Under the pieces are notes generated by a model. That model made no database searches and was not told where the DNA came from. It saw nothing but the letters and a program-made list of their open reading frames with translations. A DNA stretch of 64,000 nucleotides from the NCBI GenBank assembly GCA_020809705.1, contig CP085825.1, positions 7,378,001 to 7,442,000 on the forward strand, given 5' to 3'. The position numbers were made by a program, and so were the translations under genes. This document shows positions 1 to 10,880 of the stretch, piece by piece. Within the stretch, counting starts at the first letter, position 1, and every line of letters begins with the position of its first letter. Origin of the DNA: Calonectria ilicicola. Taxonomy: Eukaryota > Ascomycota > Sordariomycetes > Hypocreales > Nectriaceae.

Positions 1-267
1 ATGGAATTAGGCGGCACCAGGCCCGGTACCACTCCCGGAAATTAGGGCTGGACTTTGTTGCCGTCTCCGATTAGGATAGCCAGCATAGGTAGGTAGCTAG
101 GTAGCTGGGCTAAACTGCCCCAGTACAGCAATCAGTTCGTTGCATCAGCAGATGGATGGATGGAAGGTTTGTGGATTTTTTTTTCTCTTTTGGCTCACAG
201 GTGGGTGAGTGACTCTTCAAACTCTCCGGTACCTCTCACCTCAGTAGCTACCCGTCAATTGGCATCC
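1..267. other. 3' flank of the first gene, no gene seen
   Basis: No coding region is supported here. Short tandem tetranucleotide stretches occur, a TAGG/TAGC run near 88-112 and GGAT repeats near 152-163. The minus-strand gene ending at 268 terminates into it. Confidence 0.5.
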
Positions 268-3200
268 TCACCGTATCCTGCTCCTCGTCGAGTGCGAATG
301 CCGATACCTATTTATAGACTGTGGTCTATCAGCGGCCCGTTGCATGTTTGCGACTCGCTGTCGTTGCGACGACGCCTGCTGTTGCTGCTGCGAGCCTCTC
401 CCCTTCAGCCACGTCTGGAATCGCTTCTGCTGCAGCTGCAACCCTTCCAGCCGTATGGTCGAGTGGTTGAGCATGGGGTAGGCCAGCAGCGTGTCCCGAA
501 ACTCTGTGTCCATGGCCGACCCATCGGGACTCGACATGTTCCTGCGCCGCGTCTCAAGCACAAGCGCTGACGGGTGCGAAACCGCCACAGCGAGAGCGTT
601 CCTGAGCCAGAGCGGCCGTGCAGGGTCCATCATGACAGCTTGGCAGACATCACAGACCCCCGTGCAGTCAGCATGGGCGCAGATGCTGCAACACTGAAAC
701 CCCGCAGCAGCTCGCCGGCTTGCAATCTCGGCCCAGCTGGAGATGCCCTGAGCTGTCGCCTTGTACCTAAAAAAGAGCTCTTCAGCCACAGGTGGCTGCT
801 TGGCCCTCGGATCCTTCCAGGGGCGGAAGTTGGTTTCGTAGAGGCTGCGTCCGTTGCTGGTCGACTTCTTAATCGACCCCAGACACATTGCGGACTGCAG
901 TAGCCGGGGCAGGTCCTTGAAGGCCCTGTAAGACACCCCGTAAGTGTTTTCCAGGTTCCAAGGAAAGCACCCCGAAAATTCTCGACGCTGTTGCGCTACA
1001 CGGTCGCTTCGGATAGTGTGGTATATTTCAAGGGTTTCAATCGTCTTAACTGCAAGACGTCTGAGGTCGTGGCGCACGGGGTATGCTTGAGAGCCCTCCA
1101 CGATGTACAAACATGTGTTTGGCACGTCTTCAGTCATGCTTGGGCCCATGGCGTGAATCCACACACACCCGGCTTGAGAAACCTGCAGCACCTTCTTTTC
1201 GACAGGTTCAAAGGGGTCTTGGTGCAGTTGAAGTCGATCTTGTTGGTCAAATCTCGCAGAAACCCTCAAAAAGGACTCCTGTGGTTCGATTTTGCCTCTT
1301 TTGAATGATTCGTAGATTTTATGAATACCATAACGAACGGCACCATCATTCAGCATAGGTACGCTGCAAGGAACAATTCCCTCATTCTCACCATCATCCC
1401 CCGTCAAGTCGATTATCCCATTATTATGGATGATGAGGCACCTTCGAGTAATGGCGTGTAGTAATATTTCGGAGGCAGACCCTGCCAGAAGACGCTGTAT
1501 TGTTAACAAAATGGATGCTTGGGAGATTCTCGGAGCGCTCCTCACGCGGATCCGGAACGATCCCGCAAATACATCATCCCAGGCATCCTCGTCCACTGCC
1601 ATGACATAGAGTTCACGGACTATGCGCCAATCTGTGGAAAGGTATGTTGTGCAAGAAACCACAGTGCGAAATGTGACGCCGGAAAAGGGCGTCTGAGTTG
1701 CAAATCGGGACGTTCCGGTCCACTGTTCTTCCATTGCATTGATGGTTTCAAAATCGAGCAAAATCGGTGTGTGGAGCGGTTGGACCATGACACCAAATAT
1801 TGCATCTTTGGGGCCAGAAATGGAATCCAAAAATGTCTGCACATTGTCCCGTGTAATAAAAAGGCAACAGTATTTAGACTCGACATAGTTTGCATGTCGA
1901 CACAGAAGATCTGGGAAACTCAGGCTGGGCCGTTCGACAAACTCTCTCAAATATGTCTGGTAGCCATCCTCATCTGGTTTGAGAGTCGAGGGCTCTCTCT
2001 CAAACGGCTGGGCGGTTGAAAACACATCTGTATCTGCGTGTATAATCGTAGCTGCATCATTCTCCCCAGATGCCAAGATTCGCAACTGTTTGATGATATT
2101 TTCGCGATATATATCCCGAGCCCAGTCGAAAATGTAGTCTACCAGAAGGAGTAGTTGAAGGGCTCCGTCCATTGTGTTAATTGATCCACCCCAGACTTGA
2201 ACAACTTTCTGAGTCTCGTCAGCGACGGCTTTCATTGTCAAAGGATTTGAGAGTAACTTACGTAGTCCATTTCCCCGACGGCACCAGGACGCTCCTCATC
2301 CCTTTCAGCATAAGCGGCAGATAATCTCCAGTCCTGGCCTCGGTTGAAGAGGAACCAGACTAAAGGATTTAACTGACGATGGAATGCAGCTCCCGACTTG
2401 GCTTGCAACTCCAGCTGTGTGTCTAAAAAGGTCTTTATAGGGAAAGCGGTTTGCAATTCAATTGAGCGCCATTCGGCTCCAGCTTTGCCGGATTTTGCCT
2501 CGAGGACTAGAAAGGGGAATATTAGAGGGTCTCCTCTGCGGTTTAGTGGATGCGAGAGCAATTCGTGGACCAGCCTCGGCTCTCCCCCACCATCTTGGTG
2601 CTGCGTCATGGCCGTGTCGAACAAGAGGTTCTCAATATTCCTTGTTTGGCGCAAACCAATCACCTTGTCAGGCTTTTGATGGTCCTGGCTTAATTTGCGA
2701 GAAATAATTTCATCAAGTTGGACAGGGTCCTCCTCCCGATGACCAAAGATTGGGTTTGCACCCACTGCCTCGAGGCTGCAAGAGTCAACTATATGTTTTT
2801 GCAACGATAAATGGGAAATAATTTCAATTGAGAAAAACAATCCCCTGTGCAACGAAGAAATATAGAAAATTTTTACCTACTAATCTTGCAATCGCTCTTC
2901 TCTGGGACACCGGCAAGGAGCTCTGGCTTGCTGCCGGTTACGAAGAGCTTTGGACGTGTTGGACTCATTTGCCGGCTGCGCTTCAATTTCCGAGCGCCAG
3001 ATGCGTTTTCGACATTTTCGACTACAGGCCCGAGTGTTAGTCCAAGCCCAGCAAAAAATGAAAAAATACTGCGTAGAGAATTACTACTTGCCAGGCTACT
3101 TCAGCCGAAAGTCTTGAAAACACAATGTGCTCGCAGGCGCCCCTCCAGCTTGCTTCGTTGCGGTCGGTGCAGCGCCGTGCCTTCTCAACGAGCGATTTCG

Positions 3201-3420
3201 CCGTTGCCTTGACCTCCAGCTTCCAAGGCTGGTCGCGAATCGCCTCTGGATGGGTCGCATACGCCGCAAATTTGGTGCCTCCAAGCTCCGAGACATTGTC
3301 AACGATGCCGCGGTACGGCTCAGGCCACCGGTCTCGGCCGAGCTCGCTCAGAAACTCGATGCGGTACTCGTGCACCAGGCGAGCGTGAGCCAACTCCCTC
3401 TCGTGGGTCGTCAACGGCAT
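268..3420 (-). CDS. Fungal PD-(D/E)XK-like protein of about 963 residues, function unknown
   Basis: Proposed exons, in order of transcription: 3420-3088, 2980-2877, 2775-2262 and 2208-268; phases agree and give 963 residues. The last intron (2261-2209, GTAAGT donor, CTGAC branch point) is well supported; the first two boundaries are less sure. The N-terminal exon encodes a block around YRGIVDNVSELGG and EASWR that looks like a conserved fungal family. Exon 3 has LRQTRN followed about 60 residues later by GDPLIFPFLVLEAKSGK, a strand with an E-x-K that resembles the catalytic core of PD-(D/E)XK nucleases, next to WRSIELQ. The long last exon is not assignable except for a Cys cluster near its C-terminus (CCSIC, C, CDVC) that could bind zinc. 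The start at 3420 is the Met just before the conserved TTHERELAHARL block. Nuclease activity is inference only; it could be an inactive scaffold. Confidence 0.7.
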
Positions 3421-4078
3421 CACAGCAAAACAACCCCCCAATTGGGTGGAGCAGTCTGTTGGAGGTTGATGGATTCCAAGCAATTTCGTGAGAAGTACGC
3501 TCCAATTTAGGAGGTTGGAATTAAAATGGCCGCTAGGCAGCTATTCCCTTCAGCTATCCTGATTCGTTTGGCCTGCAGGGTACTGAGACGCCAGTGGGCG
3601 CCACCACTTGCAGGGCTGTACGACAGTTGTCGGTGAGGGGCTGAATACAGAGCAGCCGGCTCAGGCAGCTGATGGATCCGAAAAAGTACACGTGAAATTA
3701 AGTCCATCGGCAATCTAAAGCTCCATGTTCGCTCTGGTTGTATTGTCGGTTACATGCAATCTGTCTTTCCCCCAAGAGTAATTTAGGGCTGAGGTTTAGT
3801 GGAGATCCGTTCTTGGAGTGTGGAAATTAGGTCCCGGCCGTTCAAGTCTATTTCGGTTGGTTTCCCTATAATACAAGATGATCTTGGTACACATGGCAGT
3901 TCTTTTTTCGTCTAATATTACATGCAAGATATCCAAAAATCCCCGCCTACCGGTATGCTTTGTCGTTTTGTACAGTCATTCGAGTTGTGGCATTCCCTAA
4001 CGCCATGTAATTCTCATGATTTCCGACGTCTACCCCCAGCTTTTGTTCATAAACTTGACATCGTTCATAATACACGTC
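3421..4078. other. Intergenic, between two minus-strand genes
   Basis: This holds the promoter of the PD-(D/E)XK-like gene and the 3' end of the SUV3 gene. I see no gene or recognisable RNA in it. Confidence 0.5.
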
Positions 4079-6424
4079 TCAGCGGGAAGCCTGGGCAGAG
4101 GCTTCTTGAGACTTGTTCCATTCATTCGCCTCCTGCTCTGCAACAGGCGTATACTCCTCTTCAGAGGCTGGTGGTTGCGAATACTCCATGTCTTCTTTGT
4201 CGAGTTCCTCAAGTTCAGCATCTCGCATTTCTTGCATCATCCTTGAGTGAGCCTGAAGTCGCCGGGACTTTCGGCGGCTCTTGAGCTCCTCGTCTGTAAA
4301 GTCCATATTTTCCAATGTCTGGATAAGGCGCTCCTCCACTAGCGACCTCACGTGAAATGCCAGAGCCTGACTTCTGAACATTCCTGTGTAACGGTAAGAT
4401 AGCCAAACGTATTGGTTGATGGCGACGTGCAACAACTCCAAGGTTGACAGATACTCTTGCGGAGATCCCTTGAAGTCCTTCTGCTGAACATCCAAGAACT
4501 CGAGCGGGATTTCCTTAATCGAAAGTAGGTCTCCCTTCTCATTCTGAGCAATGATTCGAGCAAGCGCCCTTAGAACTTGCTGTGATTTTGGGTTTCGCAC
4601 GGATACAGGAACATGACAGAGCGTCAGCCTATCGTAAATGGTCAAGGGAATATCCTGGATCGCATCCGCAATCTCTAGCATGTCAGTCGGGATGCTTAGG
4701 TGGTACCGCTTACTCAGAGTGCCCAGCTCCCGAATGCGCATCAAAATGAAAGATAGAGGTGTATCTGGAGGGAAGTAGCTGTAAAACCGCTCGATGACAG
4801 CTGCAGGGGGGCTGATGAAAGCAGCGTGGATGTCATCAACTGGAGAATCAAATGCTCTGTGAATTGCCCTCAAATCTGCCCGTTCCATGGAAGTGACAAA
4901 ACCGACTTTTTGCTCTTCAATGTCACTGCTGGGCGTGGATTCTGTGGCGTTGCGAGCGGTTCTGTATCTCCCCGCACGACCTCCAATCTGTTTCAATTCG
5001 GGAAATGTAAGACCCCGGTTTTGGTTGCCGTCAAATTTGGTAACGGACTCCAGAATGACTCGTCGAATCTCCAGGTTCAGGCCCATTCCAATGGCATCAC
5101 TAGCAACGACGTAATCGTAATCGTTATCCGGATCATTGAAGAGGGCGGCTTGTTGAACGCGTACCTCCGGCGGGAGGGAACCGTAAATGATGGCACAACG
5201 CCGCCCGGTGTACTTTTCGATTTTTCGCTTCAGGTTGTGAAGATTTACTCGGCTGAATGCAACGATAGCATCGCCCTTCTGAAGCTTGCTGTAGTCGTTG
5301 TCGATCGCCTCCTTCATAGCCTCGAGAGGACTCAATCGCTGGTATCTGTGGACGATGCATTTGTCACCGACACTGGCGCAAATAGACTCAATTAGGTTCA
5401 CCGTTCTTTCTTCGCCACAAACGTGAACTTCTTTGGCCTGAACGCCAAGCAATGCTGCCGTCCAAGCTGAACCACGATCGGGATCGCCAATCATCTGAAT
5501 CTCGTCAATGACGGCCACATCAAATTTCTCATTGAGGGGCGTCATTTCCACGGTGCAGCTAGAGAAGAACCGATCAGTATCCTCGGGAAACCTAACCTCC
5601 TCTCCAGTCAGCAGAGCGCAAGGGACACCCTTGGCTGTGAGTCGCTGGTAGATCTCGGTCGCAAGAAGTCGAAGGGGCCCAGCGTACACTCCAGACTTGG
5701 AGTTTTCCAACGCTTTGAGAGCACGATAGGTTTTGCCAGAGTTTGTAGGTCCAACATGAACATGAACGGTGCGCTGCATGGCTCGGGTGGCAGGGAACCA
5801 TTCGTGTGGGAATCGAAAATCCAGGAGCCGTTTGTGGCTCTCCTCCAATTCCTTTGAGAAGCGCTGTCGGATCAAAAAAGATTGGAATGAGTACTGAATC
5901 TCGTTGGAGAGACCTTTGAGATCTTTCAAAATGAAGGCATCTCGAAGATTCCAGAATAAAGGATTTTTGTCCCGTCTGGTAATATTCTGGTCTGCCAGCT
6001 TGAATGCTTGGTCCAACACATCCATGAAGAGAACGGCTTGCCGATTAAGCTCATCTTCGCCAACTCCAGCAATTGACGTTTCCGAAGCAGAAAGGCGCTT
6101 TAAAACATCCTGGAAGCGCACCAAGACGGTGGAGCGAAATGAGGCATGGCGTCCCGAGTACTTAGACTTGACGTCGAGGCGGAGGCGTGATTTGGGATCA
6201 TGACCTCGGCTCACAAAACTGGCTCGAGAGCGTGAACTATGCTTCCCTCCTTTTGAGTTGGAACCCTTATGGGTTGTCCCCTCTGGTTGCGGTGGTTTTG
6301 CATCCTTAGAGTTTTTGTCGCTGGGCGTCCTGAGCAGGCGTGGCGTTGTTGAAAATGTTCGCTGGTATGCAGGGTGGATGGCGGCTCGAACAGCCCCGGT
6401 CCGGAGAAGAAATCTCATGGCCAA
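4079..6424 (-). CDS. SUV3: ATP-dependent RNA helicase SUV3, mitochondrial
   Basis: Single-exon gene of 781 residues. It is the helicase of the mitochondrial degradosome, which with a 3' exoribonuclease unwinds and degrades mitochondrial RNA. Visible: a basic, Ser/Thr-rich N-terminus (RFLLRTGAVRAAIHPAYQR) typical of matrix import; Walker A GPTNSGKT near residue 225; motif II as DEIQ, diagnostic of SUV3 against DEAD/DExH relatives; IYGSLPPEVR; ASDAIGMGLNLEIRR; and motif VI QIGGRAGRYR. The SUV3 C-terminal region follows and the tail is acidic (DAELEELDKEDMEY). Length is in the usual fungal range. It is divergent from the R-SNARE gene, with 395 bp between start codons. Function rests on family knowledge; identity is close to certain. 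Confidence 0.96.
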   Translation of the reverse strand: MAMRFLLRTGAVRAAIHPAYQRTFSTTPRLLRTPSDKNSKDAKPPQPEGTTHKGSNSKGGKHSSRSRASFVSRGHDPKSRLRLDVKSKYSGRHASFRSTVLVRFQDVLKRLSASETSIAGVGEDELNRQAVLFMDVLDQAFKLADQNITRRDKNPLFWNLRDAFILKDLKGLSNEIQYSFQSFLIRQRFSKELEESHKRLLDFRFPHEWFPATRAMQRTVHVHVGPTNSGKTYRALKALENSKSGVYAGPLRLLATEIYQRLTAKGVPCALLTGEEVRFPEDTDRFFSSCTVEMTPLNEKFDVAVIDEIQMIGDPDRGSAWTAALLGVQAKEVHVCGEERTVNLIESICASVGDKCIVHRYQRLSPLEAMKEAIDNDYSKLQKGDAIVAFSRVNLHNLKRKIEKYTGRRCAIIYGSLPPEVRVQQAALFNDPDNDYDYVVASDAIGMGLNLEIRRVILESVTKFDGNQNRGLTFPELKQIGGRAGRYRTARNATESTPSSDIEEQKVGFVTSMERADLRAIHRAFDSPVDDIHAAFISPPAAVIERFYSYFPPDTPLSFILMRIRELGTLSKRYHLSIPTDMLEIADAIQDIPLTIYDRLTLCHVPVSVRNPKSQQVLRALARIIAQNEKGDLLSIKEIPLEFLDVQQKDFKGSPQEYLSTLELLHVAINQYVWLSYRYTGMFRSQALAFHVRSLVEERLIQTLENMDFTDEELKSRRKSRRLQAHSRMMQEMRDAELEELDKEDMEYSQPPASEEEYTPVAEQEANEWNKSQEASAQASR

Positions 6425-6819
6425 AGCCCTTCAACCCCGTGCAGCATGCTCTTGGGAAAAGAAGCGGGTAATTGTTTCAACGAAACCGGCGCAAATCTTC
6501 ACTGTAAGCTGTTGGCCATCTGCCCATGCACAACATGTGAAGGCGACTGAAATTTCGAGATGTACGGATCATCCATTTAGCCGACCCCAGACGCGCGTGG
6601 TAGGGTGCATTAATCCACCAAGTGGGGCAGATCATAGATGACGCTGGGGCGCTTCAAGCGTCATTGTACCTACAACAAGCTCCCGACGACATCCCGCTGC
6701 AGCATCCCTTTTGACCCTTGTCCTGCACCTGGCTTGCTCCTCAACCATTCTCCATTCACCTCCAACCAACGCGATCGCTTTGAACTTCTGTTAGACCTGC
6801 CCAGGCCGAATTTGCAACC
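6425..6819. promoter_or_regulatory. Divergent promoter region SUV3 / R-SNARE
   Basis: A 395 bp gap between two divergent start codons must contain both promoters. No clear TATA box was recognised. Confidence 0.4.
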
Positions 6820-7614
6820 ATGGCGTCGTCGTCAACCCCAGCTACGCCCCTACTTTAGTGAGTATTCCGCTGCCTGGTCATCAAATCAGGCTGGACCAAC
6901 GAGCAACAGCATCCAAAGGCAAATCTAACATTGGGCGTCAATCACAGCTCCTGTATCGCGCACAACACCACCATCCTCTCAGAATGCACCACCTCCGCTT
7001 CCTCGCAGACCTCATCGCTCGCTTCCCTGATCCTGCCCAAGATTGAGCACTACTCGTCGCAAAAGTTGACGTACACCCACGGCCAACATCAAATTCACTA
7101 TGTCGCAGAGTCGCCCTCTGACCATCCCGACTCACCTGCTGCGGGAGGTCTGACATTCCTCGTTATCGCCGATTCGTCTCTTGGCCGCCGGGTGCCCTTC
7201 GGCTTCCTCTTCGAGATCCGCAAGCGCTTCTTCTCCCAGTTCCCCGAAAGCAGTGATTTCGCCGATATGCCCAATTACGGTGCTGGATCCTTCAACGTTG
7301 AGCTCAAGAACCTCATGGTCGAGTACGGCACCACAGCCGGTGGCCGCGACGACGCCATCGGTAATGCTAAGCGGGAGATTGATGACGTTCGGGGTATCAT
7401 GACCAAGAACATCGAGAGCTTGCTGGAGCGAGGAGAGCGCTTGGATCTGCTTGTGGACAAAACAGACCGCCTGGGTGGCAGCGCGCGAGAGTTTCGAGTG
7501 CGCAGCCGTGGCCTAAAGCGGAAGATGTGGTGGAAGAACGTTAAGCTTATGGCACTTTTGGCATTGGTCCTCACGCTTATCATTGTCGTTATTGTTATCG
7601 CGACTAAGAATTAA
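6820..7614 (+). CDS. Longin-type R-SNARE, VAMP7/Nyv1 family
   Basis: Two exons, 6820-6857 and 6948-7614, joined over a 90 nt GTGAGT...CACAG intron; product 234 residues. The joined start reads PLLYSCIAHNTTIL, which matches the first strand of the longin domain (VAMP7 begins with a similar LYSCIA), so the tiny first exon is well supported. Longin domain about residues 10-130, SNARE motif about 143-205 with the zero-layer Arg in SLLERGERL (R174), basic juxtamembrane segment RGLKRKMWWKN, and a C-terminal membrane anchor (213-234) ending in a short luminal tail. The family drives fusion at the vacuole and late endosome. Nyv1 is the yeast counterpart; YKT6 is excluded because YKT6 lacks a transmembrane anchor. 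Confidence 0.93.
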
Positions 7615-8917
7615 TTGAACGGAAGTCGACTGGGGTGGGAAATGATGGAATGAGCGATGTGGACGGACCTGCAGGTCCTCATCAAGGATACCAAGCCCTT
7701 CTTTTTGATACATTTCCTTATTATTAGTTTTTTCATCGTCTTACTTTAGTATACCTACGGCGTCGCGATTCTGGGCGGGCAAGTTGCGAAACCGAGACAA
7801 ACGGTGTATCAACGCAATCAGGAGCTCCTTTCAATTTACCAAGATTAAAAAAAAACATGCTTCGTGTCTGAACCAGCTGCACCCGCGTTGACATGCCTCC
7901 CTACAAATAGCTCGCAATCGCATTTCCTTCGACGTCTATTTAGCCTGATGTCGTAACTTCGTCCTCCCTTTTGTTGAGCGCCGAGCTTAGCGCAATCCCG
8001 AACCTGCCGTACATGCCGCGGCGAAATCGAAATGCGGGCAGCGAGTGTGCACCGCCGATATTATATGAATGAGAATAGAATGAGTGGGAGCGTTTGATTG
8101 GAGCGGTGACGTATGTTGGCAGTTTTTTTTTTTTCATGCGCCTTCGACTCCGCTCACCAGCCTCCCATGGTGAGAATTCATGGTGATGTGTCGATCAAGT
8201 GTGACCGATAAAGCGGTTTGGGGGGTTGAATCGGCAACTAGTCCGAAACCTCATAGCTTGTTCCCTCTCTTTTGAGAGTCCTGGTAGACGTAGCCATATG
8301 TCACCGGGCTGTCGGCAGCACCAATTGCGAGACCTGCTGGCGATCTCCTCAGTCTATCGGTGAAAAACGCCGGGTGTCGGGTGGACGAGTTGTGCTGGAC
8401 TGGCCGCTTCCACGCAACAGGCATGGGAAGCATGGCCGACAGATTGTCGGCGATCGGGGCCGGAGCACTGGTACCCATTGTCACTGGCATGGGACGGAGC
8501 AGGTGAGAGGAAGAAATGCCACCGAAAAAAAACAACACCGCAAAATTGAGTGTCAAGTTACATTCTCCAGCTACTGTTGTCAATGCAAAAGATATGAGGA
8601 GCAGAGAGGCGCTGCTGCGTCTTATGCTTCCACGTGCCTCGGTGACCCGGGGCAGAAGCCGATATTGACTGTGGTGGGGGATGACGGCAGTTTTCCCCCG
8701 CATGACTAATGGTAGGAAGATCCGCCGTCTCGATTCGGAATGCGGAAGCAGAAGCTAGCGCCGGAATGTCGCATGCTAGCGGCCAAAGGCCAGTCTTCTG
8801 AAGCAAGACGGGCAACGGACGGCGAGACTTTCGAGGCGATGAAAAAAAGAAGGATCCACATTATTTTAGGATCAAGATAAGGCTTGGTTTTGGATTTGAG
8901 ATGCCGCTCCGTTCATT
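7615..8917. other. Intergenic 1.3 kb, no convincing gene
   Basis: It contains the 3' end of the SNARE gene and the 3' flank of the membrane-protein gene. A reading frame on the minus strand at about 8251-8480 has plausible codon use (see findings) but no recognised family. There is a T-tract at 8123-8134. Confidence 0.4.
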
Positions 8918-9394
8918 TTATTCATTCTTATAATAAGGTGCGAATGACCGGTAAAACATTCGCCGTTTGCCATAGTCCGTCAACACTTTGGGTTGAGGGC
9001 GTTGTTCAATTGCCGTGGCTCTGACGGCAATAACGGAACACAGTGTCAACATGACCATCAGTCGTTCCATCCCAGGGATTAAAGCTGACAAGTCCATCTC
9101 GGAAAGAGCGATGAATAGGTGGAGAATTAATTGCCCTAAAAGCAGGCTCAGAAATATGCTCCAACACCGCCTCTGAAACATGTAGTATCCAACACGGGCC
9201 AAGAGGTTCAGTTCTGATGGAGCGTAGGGTGCCGGTCCTATGCCATGCATTTGGGCAAATATCATACATAGCCATGATACCGGAACGGCTACTGCGAGCC
9301 CGACGACTTTGGTGAAAAATGAGATTGCCGCACCCAACATCTTCGTTCGGATTGAAAAGTTGCTTTGCAGCTTTGTTTGCGGCCAGCTGTCCAC
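8918..9394 (-). CDS. Small multi-pass membrane protein, unknown
   Basis: Uninterrupted frame of 158 residues that I do not recognise. It has three or four strongly hydrophobic stretches: about residues 22-47 (ISFFTKVVGLAVAVPVSWLC), about 75-96 (WSIFLSLLLGQLILHLFIAL) and about 108-125 (LMVMLTLCSVIAVRA), followed by a polar C-terminus with KRRMFYRSFAPYYKNE. A second Met at residue 19 could be the true start. No close neighbour explains it. The hydrophobic pattern makes a chance frame unlikely, but no family supports it, so confidence is moderate. Confidence 0.45.
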   Translation of the reverse strand: MDSWPQTKLQSNFSIRTKMLGAAISFFTKVVGLAVAVPVSWLCMIFAQMHGIGPAPYAPSELNLLARVGYYMFQRRCWSIFLSLLLGQLILHLFIALSEMDLSALIPGMERLMVMLTLCSVIAVRATAIEQRPQPKVLTDYGKRRMFYRSFAPYYKNE

Positions 9395-10075
9395 CTCGAA
9401 AAGACCGTTGAGGAATTATCTCGCTGCGTGAGTGAAGATCAGAGTTGTTGGAGTATCTGGTCGGTGGCTCGTAATATGTGGCTTGGAATCGGAATAGCCA
9501 AGAACCTGGCGTGTTGCTTTACAGCTATGCTTGCGGTGAACTGTTGGTCTTACTGGAGCCACCAATACTCTTACTGTCTTCTTTCGGGGGGCAACAGGGA
9601 ACCCAGCGAGTATATATAGCTGAGAGAACGTATTTCAATAGTATAAAAGACCAATACTGTGCTCTAATAGAGTTTTCTATCAAGGTATTGGGAAAAACAT
9701 TTCTAGGTTATCAAATATCTAAGTTAGTAACTTACGTAGTTTGGGTTTGTATTTGCAAGCTCTATTTGATCTATTGACTGGACCTTGCTGGATAGCCAGA
9801 CTTATGCACAGGGGGGGAAATAGTATAAAAGAAATCCAACTCACCTGAGAGCTCCAGCCTTTCGAATTCTCTACCGCTCCGCTTGCAAATTACATGCTCC
9901 ACAGATATTTAGCCAATATCTTATACCTTGGTTGCCTCAATACCTTGTTGCATACAGCAAGAGTCAAAACTGGCCCTAGACCGACCTGCCGAAATAGCTT
10001 CCAGCTCATCGCCCGCTCTGTGTCGGCCGGGACCAAGCTACACCTACGACATCACACCGTCGATACTTGCCCAAA
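9395..10075. other. Intergenic, two TATA-like direct repeats
   Basis: The 14-mer AATAGTATAAAAGA is present at 9637-9650 and again at 9819-9832. Both could act as TATA elements. No coding region is supported. Confidence 0.35.
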
Positions 10076-10306
10076 ATGGGGGCAGGTTCTGCTGTCTTTA
10101 TCGGTCTCGTCATCATCGTCGCGCTGTGTGTTGCGTCGTGGTTGTGGTTCGCACCCAAGGGAGAAAATTAAGTCATTTGGCGGTCATCTCTCATCCTCGT
10201 AATCGTGAGCTGCTACCTCATGTGGGCTATTACCTTCCTCGCTCAACTCAACCCCCTTATTACGCCAAGACGAAGCGATCTGCGCGAACAGTTCCTCCTC
10301 GAATAG
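10076..10306 (+). pseudogene. V-ATPase V0 subunit e (Vma9) copy with in-frame stop
   Basis: Read straight through, this codes for 76 residues in one frame with the features of V-ATPase subunit e: MGAGSAVFIGLVIIVAL as first membrane helix, then FAPKGEN, then WRSS, a second helix with SCYLMWAITFLAQL, NPLITPRRSDLR and an acidic end. Codon 32 (10169-10171) is TAA where the family has Gln (the ENQ-x-VW region), so translation from the ATG would stop after 31 residues. Both sides of the stop are in the same frame and highly conserved, and no donor/acceptor pair removes it. The change is one C-to-T step from CAA. Subunit e is a small hydrophobic V0 component needed for proton pumping at the vacuole. 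This is either a recently broken copy, with a functional gene elsewhere, or a sequence error in the only copy. Confidence 0.8.
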
Positions 10307-10649
10307 ACCAACGAACGAATAGGCGGGCGGACGGACTCGCGATGGACGATGGGAAAAGATATATTTAAGGATGGCTCGGGCATAGGAAGGGCCGCGGATA
10401 CAGGGTGCAAAGACGGATGGCTGTAATCTATATCATTGTTGCTTTATCACACGAGTACTGTGTTCATTCTGCCCCTTTGTCCACCCGATCAAATACCAGC
10501 AGCGTTCGCAACGCCGCAGTTATCAACACAGTCTACCAATTAATCCCATGCCTTGTTAAAGAATTGTTTCTATCTCCAATTACTTTATGCTAACTTTGGC
10601 GGCCTTAGCGACCTTGAAAGGCGCCATCGCAAAGTGCGGTCACTGGCAG

Positions 10650-10880
10650 CACGCCTGGCTCCATCACTCGTTGGCATCGTACTTGGGCCCCAACTGCGGC
10701 ATTGCTACCTCTGCCTGTGCTCTCACGACAAAACCAACTCTGTCACTTGGGTACCGGGCCCCAACTGCGGCATTACTACCTCTGCCTCTCTCATGATAAG
10801 ACCGATTCTATCACTCGTTGTTATAGCGCCTGGGCCCCAACTGTGTCATTACCTCTGCCCCAGGCACCTATTCCTCGATC
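10650..10880. repeat. Imperfect tandem repeat, three copies of about 71-76 bp
   Basis: The core GGGCCCCAACTGCGGCATT recurs at 10685, 10756 and, with two changes, 10832, each followed by a CTACCTCTGCC-like segment and preceded by a TCACT(C/T)-like segment. The spacing is 71 then 76 bp. Frames across the copies differ, so it is probably not coding. Confidence 0.7.
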
